Shown here one piece after another: positions 33,640-44,720 of a stretch of 64,000 nucleotides of DNA. Each line of letters begins with the position of its first letter. Position 1 is the stretch's first letter. The translations under genes were made by a program, and so were the position numbers. The notes under the pieces were generated by a model, which saw only the letters and a list, made by a program, of their open reading frames with translations, ran no database searches and was not told the origin of the DNA. The stretch spans positions 7,442,501-7,506,500 of the forward strand of contig OX387200.1 in NCBI GenBank assembly GCA_947561715.1, read 5' to 3'. Source of the stretch: Ascidia mentula. Lineage: Eukaryota > Chordata > Ascidiacea > Phlebobranchia > Ascidiidae.

Positions 33640-34010
33640 GACTCATGTTTAGTGCTTGACTAATGAATACACAGGTTTGTGTTTTTTTTTGTTTGTTGTG
33701 TTGAAAGTTACGTTGTTCAAAAGCTTTGCCTGGAGATGGTAGAACAGGGAGGGGAATTGACGAACATTTATTTTCAAGTGATTAATGTTGGAAGTTACTT
33801 CTGTGGTAACCCACAGACTCGTCCGCTTCTGCTGTGATTTAAAGCAGTACAAGCTTGTTTGGCGCAAAACTCGCTTTGTGTTCGCAACAAAGCAACAGCG
33901 TGGACAGGATAAAATCACAGGAATTGTAAGGTTGCTGTGACGCCTTGGTGTCTCAATGAATACAACAACCTTCAAAGGAAACACTCTTAGTGGGAAGAGT
34001 GGCAGAAGGA
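33640..34010 (-). pseudogene. Decayed atlastin/GBP-like copy (exon 4 and exon 6 pieces)
   Basis: On the minus strand one open frame joins a corrupted exon 4 (VVVFIETPRRH in place of LYVMDTQGMFD) to a corrupted exon 6 (SLWVTTEVTSNINHLK in place of ESVGNAEVTSNINDLK), with exon 5 gone. The G3 DTQG motif is destroyed. Related fragments are at 42690-42910, 43160-43800 and 44000-44720, all on the same strand. Confidence 0.6.
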
Positions 34011-34339
34011 TAAGTAAAACGGTTGCAATTGGGAATCGTGCAGGATTGATAATGGATACGAGACCAGGAGTCTTGTAGCAGTAGTAGAGCTTGGCGATTC
34101 ATTTAAATTGGTTGCAAACATCGTGACAGGTTAGTTTCGCACAACTGAGGAATGCCGGTAAGTGTCGCTGTGGAGGTGATCGACACAGACAAAGCTCTGT
34201 TTCTCATACAGTAAATCCCGTTTACTGAGTCAGTAGTGATTAGCGATTGACGGCCAGGCAGTACCAATTAAAGTTGGATCGAGTTTGTTTTTGTTTTGGC
34301 ATGCCGAAGTATCAAGCCGGTTTTTAATTTTTATTCAGC

Positions 34340-37300
34340 ATGCCGAGATATGGTAGGTATATTCAATGTTTATACTTGCCAGAGTAGGAACAGTTTTTAC
34401 TAACTTTTGGTGTCAGTACTGTTTGTTTTCTGTGAAACCAATAGCATTAGCAAAACAATACCGTTGTTTTTACTGTCAACACTTCACATGTTATACGTTC
34501 TCTTCATAAGATTTTACACCAGTCCAAATTCTGCGGAAAACTTCGGATGGTATTTGGAAGTTGGACGAACATGCGTTGAAGAACGTCTTGCGCTGCTCGT
34601 GGAATGAAGCAACGGCAATAATTTCCATTTGCGGCGATAAAAGAAAAGGAAAATCATTTCTTCTGAACCTGTTAATGCACAACCTGAGCCGGGTGGGTTA
34701 AAACTATTGATAACCAACCATATATGTAACAAATGGTCATCAGCTGTATTACACATATGTTGCTTCCTAGTCAATTTGTCATGTTCCGCAGACTGTCAAG
34801 GACAAACTGTTATCCACGTTTTTCGGTGGCGAAAAACTTTCTAACACTTTTAAGTGGAGAGGTGGAACATCACGGGATACAGAGGGAATTTGGATTACGG
34901 ACCAACCTATCCCATTGACAACAAAAGGAGGAAACGTAAGCAGATACTTTTGCCTTTCTTAGCTTCAGCCAAGTATCAATCAACGCATACTGTTTTGTAG
35001 TTTGTTCATTTCAAACAGCAAACTGGTGTGATTTCCACACATAAAGGCATAACTATAGTTAAGTTATTTAGTTACATCTACAATTCGAAGCCCATTAGTA
35101 GAATGAAACACATAAATTCACATTTCCGATTAGAGCTGAAGTGCACAGGGTTGACCAAGCATGGCTTTATGTGCCTTGCTTCCACTTGTCGAGCAACAGT
35201 GACATTGAGTTAGTTATATATACAAAGCCACTTTGACTCACCTATCTGTTTTACAAAAAAATGGTTTACTAAAAATTCCACGTATTTTAGTGTATTGCCT
35301 AAACCATAAAAAATATGTTTATTTCTGCTTTATAGTGCTATTAAACATTTGTGTTTTATTTTGAAGGTACACGTTTACATAGTTGACACCCAAGGAATGT
35401 TTGACAACACAACAACAAAACACGAATGCACCCAGATTTTTACTCTTTCCACTTTGATGAGTTCCATCGTAGTGTTTAACCTTCTGCGGCAACTTCAATC
35501 AAACGACATAGAACAGCTTTCAGTAGGTGTAAAACTTATATTTGGAATCGTCCGTACAACAATAGCTATTGGTCTGAGATGCGCCAAGTGAAAAATGGCG
35601 GTATTACCATTAAGAAACAATCACAATTCTGTGGGTTACATTTGTCGCTATTCCCAAAGCTTCTCTAAATCTATTCCATGTGTAACTACTTTGGTGAAAT
35701 GATAAATATGGTACTATGTTTTATAGTTTTGGATGCAAAGTGCTCAGTGGGTTGGCAACGAGAAATCAAAGCCAGTTCTTCAGGTTCCTTTGTTTTTCCT
35801 TGTAAAATGTGTTTTTGCGTACCTAATCAACCGCGTTTTGTACGACAGAATTTGTTTTTTCTAATTCGCGACTTCCCACACGAAAATCTCGGTTACGGTC
35901 TCAAAGGCGGAGAAGCGTATTTAAAACAACAAATCGAAGAGAGCAAGGAAAACGGAGAGATAACCGCCAATCTGGAAGAATTGAAGAAAGTTTTTCAACG
36001 CGTTTCAGCGTACGCCATGCCCTTCCCAGGAGACAAGGTGGCGAAAAGAGGGCACAATGAAAAACCTCTAAAGTTAAAAGGTGCGTACTTATTTCAATGC
36101 ACTGCACATACATTGGTTTCACATGTTTATTGCTATACTTATAAGCTACATGCCTTCTAGATATTGCATCGCAATTTCTGCAATATGCAAATGAGTTCTT
36201 TCAACACCTGAAAAAAGACATTGGGCCACTGACTCTAAACAAAAATCCCATGAATGGGAGCGATTTATATACTTATATCGTGAAATGCTCCGAACTCGTA
36301 TTAACTGGTGAAATGCCGAAAGCAAAGGACCTTTCAGACGTAAGCCCTTTGTCTAATAAGCAATTTTGTTCGTAATACGATCCATGAATCCGATAGTTTG
36401 TTACAGCTTGTTGCCGACCACTGGATGCGCGACTTAGTAGAGAAGTGCGTTGAAAAATATCAAGACAAAATCAAGGTAAGTGGTACATTTATGGGACTGT
36501 TAACGACCTGTTAAGCGTTGTAATACTTTTACAGAATCTGGAAAAGGGTAGCAGACAAAAGGAAACACTGACAGCAGAAAAGGATGCTGTGATGAAGTTT
36601 TTTGATGACTCCGATAAGTTCGGGCGGAAAAATGTGATACAAGATGCTCGAAATGTATTACAGGTGGAGGTTGACAGGATGTGTGAAGCTGAGCTATCTC
36701 ATGATGACAAACTGAAAGATGCTCGCAGCTTAGAAGAGAAACTCATGGAAGCCAAAAACAACCTTAAGAAAAAATACGTGGAGCTAGCTGAGAAGCACAA
36801 AGCGGAGGCCCATGCGGCACATGGAGATAAAGAAAAAGCCGATCACGACAATAAAACTTCACTCGAAGAAAAAAGTGCCAAATCGCCAGAAGCCAAATCG
36901 TTACTTCCGGAAATGCCGAGCGGACATACCCCAAAAAGACATCCAACTACTTCTATGCTGGATCCTGACATTGAAAAGCCTCGGGGGCAACAAGAGAATG
37001 GAAAGTCACGGGTACCAAAAGATAGAAAGCAACGGGTTCCAGAGGATGGAAAGCAACGGGGACAAGAAGATGGAAATCCACGGGTACCAGAGGATGGAAA
37101 GCCACGGGGACAACAAGAGGATGGAAAGCCACGGGGACAACAAGAAGAGGGAAAGCCACGGGTGCCAGAGGATGGAAAGCCACGGGTGCCAGAGGATGGA
37201 AAGCCACGGGGACAACAAGAAGATGGAAAGGCACGGATACAAAAGAATGGAGTGCCTAAGGTACAAGAAAATGAAATGCTCAAAGCACAAGAAGATGGAA

Positions 37301-37374
37301 AGCATCAGGTTCATGAGGGTGGAATGCAACAGAATCGAAAGGACGGAGAGCAACAAATGCAACAGGACCTTTAG
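34340..37374 (+). CDS. Atlastin/GBP-like large GTPase with repeat tail, gene 1 (9 exons, 623 aa)
   Basis: Dynamin-superfamily GTPase related to atlastins and guanylate-binding proteins. Exons: 34340-34352 (13-nt, tentative), 34511-34692, 34792-34935, 35367-35522, 35727-35783, 35849-36080, 36161-36339, 36407-36475, 36535-37374; phases all join. Motifs: P-loop GDKRKGKS (residues 46-53; atlastins carry the same RKGKS core), switch region WRGGTSRDTEG (87-97), G3 DTQG (120-123), and RD of LIRDF (191-192). After a helical segment the C-terminus (about 493-623) is a hydrophilic tail of 8-9 residue repeats such as PRGQQEDGK and PRVPEDGK. The two membrane helices of atlastins are missing, so it is probably soluble or peripheral. 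It is convergent with gene 2 at 39908. The role is unknown; membrane remodelling or a GBP-like defence role are guesses from the family. Confidence 0.8.
36979..37371 (+). repeat. Coding 24-27 bp repeats in the tail of GTPase gene 1
   Basis: About sixteen degenerate copies of a unit like 'ccacggggacaacaagaagatggaaag', alternating between GQQEDGK and VPEDGK forms. Because units are multiples of three, several other frames on both strands are open here as a by-product. Confidence 0.85.
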
Positions 37375-39170
37375 AACACATCCACAAAAACATTTTGGTG
37401 TAAACTTGCCTGATGACAATAACTTGTTTCATTATTGTAATTGCTATCATAAACAGCTAAAGACAATGCTCATCTGCAACGTGGAAATTACCACTGTGTG
37501 TAAAGTTTAAATGCGTGTTGCCCGGACTCAAGTTCTAACTACTGTTTGGCTACCAGGATATACTAAAAACTTTATTGCAAAGTAAAGTTTTGAAATATTG
37601 TTCGTTTTTCACAAAGTTTGGTAAAATAAAGAAAACAGTTGAGTGTACACACACCGCTGACAAAACAAAGTTCTATTGTAACTTTGCTGAAGCAAATGTT
37701 GTGGAGATTTTTTTATCACCGTTATCTCAAATCCATGAATATAAATTGCTCAAGGAAATGTAAGATTGCTTAAATATGCGCGAATTGTTGTTTGATAACG
37801 TTGACGAAAAAACTAAAAAAATAGAAAAGGTTTTGTCACTTGTTTCGTCTTAGATAAACGCAGGGTCTTTTTCACTAACGTTTGACTGCTCGGTTCAACA
37901 GGGTGACTTGTATTATAAGATGGGAGAAACATGTTTATAATTTAAAACAACTGTCACTGGCTACTGAAGTTTTTTATAGGCATTGACTTGTCGAGTCACA
38001 ATCACACCAACACGTTAGTTTGTGTGTTTATTTCTGGCCACACGGTGCACCCAAATATTTTGTAATATTGTTAATATGTATTTTCTGAAACCAACAAAAT
38101 TACAAATGTAAATTTCTGAATTTCTGAACTATTTCTGCCAACCTTTTGTAAGCATTTTTGTCATATTTTTATATTTATTGCTTTAAAGGAAAGCTTGAAT
38201 TTCTATTCCGCCTATGTTCTGTATAAAATTCAGTATTTCATTGTATCACATACCTTCCCCCACACTTTATTAGGAACAGCCAAAGTGATTTTTTGTAACT
38301 TTTGAAACACGAGTGTAACAATATCATTGAGATAGATGCCTACATTGCATTAATAATAGATGCCCACTGGTTATCAGAAAAACAACAGATTTAAATAGTT
38401 CATTTTGTCTGTTGTAACATGTATATGAGGTGAACTCCTGTTATCTGATACGAGTGAGAGAGGTGGATTTTTGTGTTGTACAACATCAAACGTTTACTGC
38501 GCTTCCTTGCAAGTCTGTTTTTTTATATATTGTTTGACCATCAGAATATGCCATACAAATTTACATATAAGGTGAGGTTTCATAAATAAGGTTTGTGATT
38601 GTTATTTCAAATTAATAATAACTAACGTGCAACAAACTTGGAAATATTATGTATGAAATCTATTTATGAAAAGACAAAGTTCGTGTATCTTGTTACGTAT
38701 GGTCTTTTGGTCACGTTTAATAAATATTTTTCCTTTAATAGTTTTTTCAAAATTACACTAATTGCCTAAACAACCTTCTCTATTGAGACTGAGAGGTTTT
38801 GAAGTATGTTGAATTTATTTACAAGCACGCAATAAGATACAGATCGGACAAAATATGTTACTCTGGAAAAACATTTTTTGGATGTTTATACATACATATA
38901 TATACAAAGAAAAAGAGAGAAATTCCACACATGTCTTTTTCTGGTAAAAATCAACGAAATTTAAAGCATGTCATCTATTATTTAGTTACTACTACTTTCA
39001 TATTCGCTGCTGTACAGGAAAGGAATATGCCATCTTGACTTCTGGTGAATTTGTGTTCTGCCTCTGTTCTGTAATTCTTGAATCTCGTTGTTCATCTAAA
39101 AATGCATTGTTCTGTGTATTACTACATATGCGTTGTCCAGTCCTTTAAAACGTTTAAATAAATCAATAGT
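37375..39170. other. Gene-free interval
   Basis: It contains the 3' flank of GTPase gene 1 with a possible AATAAA at 37625-37630, then AT-rich DNA. No conserved frame or repeat family was noticed. Confidence 0.5.
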
Positions 39171-39840
39171 GAAAGCCAAAGCTCAAATGCTGTTAATCAT
39201 TAGTAAACGTTTCGAACACTAACTGCGTTCATCATCAGTACTACAATGAGTGCATGCAAGAAAAGCGTCGGGGTAATAAAGGACTGAGCAGGCAGAAGGG
39301 AAACAGCAGCAGCAACAACACGCAACAAGCCAGAGGCATGTCACGTGACAAACAACATGGAAGCACAGCAGCGACGTCATCAGTAGCAATGTGTCAGGCT
39401 GCAGTACGGACCTAGACGTTGAATAGGTAAAGCGGTTTGGAGCTATCATCCACGTTCAGTGCTGGTTTATGGTGTTGGATGTAAAGTGTTTCCAGAAATT
39501 CTAATTACTAATTTCCAATCTAAATTACTAACTCTGGAAACACTTTTCATCCAACACCATAAACCAGCACTGAACGTGGATGATAGCTCCAAACCGCTTT
39601 ACCTATTCAACATCTAGGTCCGTACTGATGACGCCGCTGCTGTGCTTCCATGTTGTTTGTCACGTGACATGCCTCTGGCTTGTTGCGCGTTGTTGCTGCT
39701 GCTGTTTCCCTTCTGCCTGCTCAGTCCTTTATTACCCCGACGCTTTTCTTGCATGCACTCATTGTAGTACTGATGATGAACGCAGTTAGTGTTCGAAACG
39801 TTTACTAATGATTAACAGCATTTTAGCTTTGGCTTTCATT
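39171..39840. mobile_element. Long foldback (inverted-repeat) element
   Basis: The left arm 39171-39495 and right arm 39533-39840 are reverse complements over about 310 bases with few differences and one small indel. They are separated by under 40 bases. The arm starts gaaagccaaagct and mirrors agctttggctttc. A 12-base direct repeat, taaatcaatagt, lies at about 39158-39169 and again near 39872, and may be a target duplication. Each arm contains a short frame (MIAPNRFTYSTSRSV) that is simply mirrored. Confidence 0.8.
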
Positions 39841-39907
39841 TTCAAAGTTATAAACTCCAAATATTTTGCACCTAAATCAATAGTTTAAAACAAAAAGACT
39901 GAAACTG

Positions 39908-42632
39908 TTATGATCGAAATAACAAGAGAGTCACCTTTTGTATTCGTCGGTCTTTCTCCACTTGCTCAGCCTCGGTTTTCACCTTCTCATTTTCAATCTT
40001 TTTTAGCTCTTCTTCCATTTTTGCAGCTCTTCGAGCTTCTTCTCTATGCAATTCACATACTTTTTGAAGTTGTTCTCTAAAATTATTAATTTCTTTTCTG
40101 AGATCAGCTTCCCGCTTGTGGGCATCTGAAAGCTGCTTTATATGATGTGACAAAACGCCGAAACGCTTTTCAATACCCGACTTTAATTTGTATCGGAAGT
40201 CGTCGATGACCTGCTCTCTTCCAAACTTGTTTGCTCTATCAAATTGTGTCACGGTCGAATTTTTTTCTGTTTCATGAACTTGTTGCAAACTTTTAAAATC
40301 ACCGTGAAACTCTTTAACTACCTGTTAAACCATGTTGATTTCGGTTAATGTAGGATTTATGAAAGTAACAAAGCAATACTAAAGTCACAACGTAATGGTG
40401 TTTAGGTTTTGGATTATGTATAAAATTTTCCTTGAAACAAGTGACTAATACATGAACAGTCCACTAATTTTTCTGATAAAGTTAAACCATTTATTTTTTC
40501 AAAGAAATTGAATTATATGCAAAGCAAAATCAAACCTTATCCATTTTTTCCTGATATCTGTTTACAAGCTTTTCCACCAGGTCACTAAGATGATGATCCG
40601 CAACGAGCTATTAATTGAAAGTAGATTTTTAAAAATGAAAAAATTGACTTTTACATTAAGGGTCATACGTCCGAGAGTTCTTTTGGAAGTGGCATTTTGC
40701 CCCCAAAAATGCAATCCGCACACTTTACCACATAATCAAATAGGGTTTTGCCGTCCATTGAAATTCCGTTTAGTTTAAGAGGCAAAACCTCTTTTCTTAG
40801 ATATTTAAATAACTCATTAGCGTGTTGTTGGAATTCCTTTCCAATATCTAAAGACAGGTTGGTGTTACTTATGCTTTGTACTGACCTAATGATTACAACA
40901 ACTTGCGTTTTTTTTTAATTGGTTCCACTGATTGACCCCTTTGTTCAACAGCTTTGCCAGGAGTTGGTAGAGCAAAGGGGAAAATTTCGGCGAACATTTT
41001 TTTCAAATCATTGATATTGGAAGTTACTTCAGCGTTACCCACAGATTCGTCAGCTTCAGAAGTCATATAAGATTTTCCGCCAGCGGCTCCATAACCAATA
41101 TCTTTATGTGGAAAGTCCCGTATTAACAGAACTAAGATCTATCAGAAAACAAAAACGGTGACCGTTATTTGTAAGAGGTTAGTGTCGTGTCCATCGGTTC
41201 TTACTTGTAGGACTGGAGTTGAAGTTTCGTTACCAATCCATTCGGCGCCTTTAGTCCAAAACTAAATGTTGTTTTTTTCGTTTTACTACAGGAAGAATTT
41301 ATTTGTATACTTTCTAGTTTAAATCAAACATTTAAGTTTATCACAGGGGTTTAAACATTGGGCAAAAAACATTTGTTTTTGGGAGCTTAACAACGAAATT
41401 AGACATTTGTATTCACAGGAACGTATCACCTAATGGCATTTCCCAAATGTACAAATATACAGCAATTATTTTGCTACATTTACGTGTGTGTATCATGGGA
41501 CATGTGTTTTACACAAAAAATTCCCATCTTTGCCGACAATGCTGATTATGAGAAAAGATTAGTTTCTTTAAAACCAATTAAAAAATTCCTTTACCGACAA
41601 GTGTTCATAATCGTTTGCCTGAAGTTGACGCATAAGGTTAAAGACCAAGATAGAACTCATCAACGTTGAAAGGGTGAAAATCTGTGCGCACTCTTTTTTC
41701 GATGTTTTATTGTCAAACATTCCTTGTGTGTCCATTACGTAGAGCGCCACCTAAAAATAACATAACTATAGCATTTGTACGCAATCCATACACAATCATG
41801 CTCTCACAGGCCCGGAACTTGTTGGGATTGTAATTGGTTTGTTGGTAATCCATATCCCCTCGGTATTTCTAGCTGGACCACCGCGCCATTCAAATATTGG
41901 TTCCAGTTTTTTGCTGAAAACTTTTCCCATTACTTTATCCTCCAAGTTCTGCATACCGTTTTAAGGAATAAGTCATTGACTTGAAACCAAAAAAAAGTCA
42001 TGAACCTCTGTTAAATTATGGAAAAAGTAGTTGATCAGGAATGATTTTCCTTTTCTTTTGTCTCCACAAATGGCTATTATTGCTGTTTTTTCGGACCATG
42101 AGCATTTCAACACCCTACGTAGGACGTCTTTATTCAATTCGAAATTGCCGCCAGTTCCTTTGGCTACAATTTGGACAGGTTCCATGTCTACATTAACAGT
42201 ATATAAAATTAGTATCAGCATTCAATATCCAAAAATAGATTGTAAAGGGTGTGGATTAGGTGGTTATTACCCAACATACGTTATAAGAGGATTTGCTGGT
42301 TGTATACAGTAAATATTTGAAGCCAAAAATATTTCAGCCAAAAAGTTGTTCCACTAAAACAAAGTTTAATGCTTAAAACCGATTAAATTTCAACAAGTAA
42401 GTTTTTCTTTTATCGAAGTTACTGCCATCAACTTGACTTACAGTGAAACACAACAATTTATTAAAAATTTTAAAATGTGTTGCGGATAATTTTCTTATTT
42501 TTGCAAGTACTAAACAATATTCCCAAAGGAGGAAAATAGTCAATTCCAAATTTAGTTTGCTAAGAAATATTCGCTTGCTGTTATTTGGTTCAATATGTAC
42601 TTTACATAAAAATACATACCTCTACTTGACAT
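39908..42632 (-). CDS. Atlastin/GBP-like large GTPase with coiled-coil tail, gene 2 (9 exons, 481 aa)
   Basis: Paralog of gene 1. Exons in transcript order: 42620-42632, 42006-42187, 41808-41948, 41595-41750, 41205-41261, 40907-41138, 40669-40847, 40536-40607, 39908-40321. Exon lengths 13, 182, 156, 57, 232 and 179 equal those of gene 1, which supports the model, including the 13-nt first exon. Motifs: P-loop GDKRKGKS (46-53), WRGGPARNTEG in the switch region (Asn where gene 1 has Asp), DTQG (119-122) and RD of LIRDF (190-191). The last exon encodes a charged coiled coil (READLRKEINNFREQLQ through EEARRAAKMEEELKKIENEK) with no membrane helix and no repeat tail. Exon 6 ends at a GC donor (c|gcaagt). 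The stop lies about 70 bases from the foldback element, so the true C-terminus may have been altered. Confidence 0.78.
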
Positions 42633-42689
42633 TTTGTTGCTTGTGGTGTAAAACAACGTCAACCAACAATCCTACTAGGTAAATGCCGA

Positions 42690-42910
42690 GCTATCATTTC
42701 ATGCAGTACCAGCTTGTTCAGTGTGAACAAAGCAACAGGATGAACAGGATAAAATCACAGAAATTGTAAGGTTGTCGTGACGCTTTTGTGTCTCCATGAC
42801 TACAACAACCTTCAAAGGGAACACTCTCCGTGGGAAGAGTTGTTTACCTGTTAAAACTACTCGTTCCATCAAGATTCACAAAAGCCCTCCGTTGGGAAAA
42901 CGACAAAAGC
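42690..42910 (-). pseudogene. Atlastin/GBP exon-4-type fragment
   Basis: Minus strand: VVVVMETQKRHDNLTISVIL resembles the degraded exon 4 at 33640-34010 (VVVFIETPRRHSNLTIPVIL). The adjoining 42840-42910 stretch (gttgtttacctgttaaaactactcgttcc on plus) is repeated at 43730 and 44625. No intact motif remains. Confidence 0.5.
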
Positions 42911-43159
42911 TTTTAAAAGAGCCTGCGCTTGTCGCAACTGAAACATTACACTCCTCCTTTGAATGTTGTTTTTTCATTACACAGCTGTTCCCATCTAATT
43001 TGTACTGATAATTAAACACAATATAGGATTTGTCATAACCCAAATTTAACGGAGCATTAAATTGATGACATTCAAACATCACATATTCATATAAATTCTT
43101 CTCTTCTCAAATCGAACTGTTTATTTAAAAAAAATGAATCAAATCGAATGCAAAACATG

Positions 43160-43800
43160 ACCGTACCTTGCCTATTTTTCCTGATATCTATATTCCAGCT
43201 ATTCCACCAGATCATTGAGATGATGGTCCGTAGTGAGGAAACCCTTTTTTTACCTTAAGTGTTAAATATCCGAGACTTTTTTGGCATTGGCATTCGATCT
43301 CCTAAAATGCATTACGCACACTTTAGCAAATTCTCGAATAAAGTTTTTCCGCCCAGAGAAACTTCGTATAGTTTGAGAGGCAAAGTTTCTTCCCTTAGGT
43401 ATTTCAAAAATTTATTGTGTTTTGTTGAAACTCCTTTCCAATGTGCTATGGAAGCTTAGCAAGGAGATGATAGAGCAAGAAGATGGTCGAATTGAAAACA
43501 TTTATTTTTAAGTGATTAATGTTGGAAGTCAATTCTTTGTTACCCACAGACTCGTCCGCTCCTGCAGTCAATTCAAGCAGCCAAGCTTGTTCAGCGCAAA
43601 ACTCGCTTTGTGCTCGCAACAAAGCAACAGCGTGAACAGGATAAAATCACAGGAATTGTAAAGTTGCCGTGACGCCTCGGTATCTCAATGAATACAACAA
43701 CCTTCAAAGGGAACACTCTCCGTGGGAAGAGTTGTTTACCTGTTAAAACTACTCGTTCCATCAAGATTCACAAAAGCCCTCCGCTGGGAAAATGCTAAAT
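43160..43800 (-). pseudogene. Decayed atlastin/GBP copy (exons 8, 7, 6, 4)
   Basis: Minus strand, in coordinate order: an exon 8 remnant at 43164-43235 (DHHLNDLVE then stop), an exon 7 remnant at about 43262-43440 (KEFQQNT, LREETLPLKL, GGKTLFENLLKCA then stop), an exon 6 remnant (ADESVGNKELTSNINHLK) and the exon-4-type module up to 43800. Stops in every exon make it non-functional. Confidence 0.65.
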
Positions 43801-43999
43801 GCCAAAAAGCTTTTGAAAGATCCTGCGCTTGGTACAACTAAACCATTACACTCTTCCTTCTTCGGAGAGTTTATTTCCCATTACACAACAGTCCCTATCT
43901 AATTTGTACGAATAAATCAACAAAGTATTCGATTTGTTATTAATCCAAAGCATTAAATTGACGACGTTCAAACATAACAGATTTAAAATAAATTCCGCT

Positions 44000-44720
44000 C
44001 TTCTCACCAGATCAATAAGATGATGACCCGCAATGAGCTATCCATTTAAAGTATTTTGAAAAGAAGGACAATTAGGTTTAAATCAAGTATCATATACACC
44101 TATCCGAGAGTTTTTTCGGCATTGGCATTTAATCTCCAAAAATGCATTCCGCACGCTTAAGTACATCATCAAACAAAATTTTCCCGCCCATTAAAACTTC
44201 ATTCAGTTTGAGAGGCGAAGCCTCTTTCTCAAGTATTTAAAAAATGTATTGCGTGTTATTGAAATTCCTTTCCATTATGTAAAGGCAGCTTTGCATAACT
44301 TACGCTATGTGCTTGACTGATGAATACAACGACTTTCGTTTTTTTTATTTGTTGTATTGAATTGTCACTTAGTTCAATAGCTTTGTCTGCAGATGGTAGA
44401 GCAAAAGAGGGGAGTCGACGAACACCTATTTTCACGTGAATAATGTTGGAAGTCAATTCTTTGTTACCCACAGACTCGTCCGCTCCTGCAGTCAATTCAA
44501 GCAGCCAAGCTTGTTCAGCGCAAAACTCGCTTTGTGCTCGCAACAAAGCAACTACGTGGACAAAAAAAAACACAGGTGTCTCAATGACTCAAACAACCTT
44601 GAAAGGGAACAATCTTCGTGGGAAGAGTTGTTTACCTGTTAAAACTATTCGTTCCATCAAGATTCACAAAAACCCTCCGCTGGGAAAATGCTAAATGCCA
44701 AACGCTTTTGAAAGATCCTG
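44000..44720 (-). pseudogene. Decayed atlastin/GBP copy, second tandem relic
   Basis: Same order as the 43160-43800 relic: exon 8 trace near 44005-44045, exon 7 near 44105-44270, exon 6 with ADESVGNKELTSNIIHVK near 44400-44560, then the shared downstream module. The two relics are clearly tandem duplicates of one decayed gene. Confidence 0.6.

Noticed and set aside
36812-37510. Overlapping open frames on both strands over the GTPase tail
   Set aside because: By-products of the in-frame 24-27 bp repeats; the GTPase frame continues without a break from the conserved domain.
39768-39805. Hammerhead-like CTGATGA ... GTTCGAAAC in the foldback arms
   Set aside because: An extra base separates the core from stem II, and no UH triplet with matching stem I and stem III strands can be found around it.
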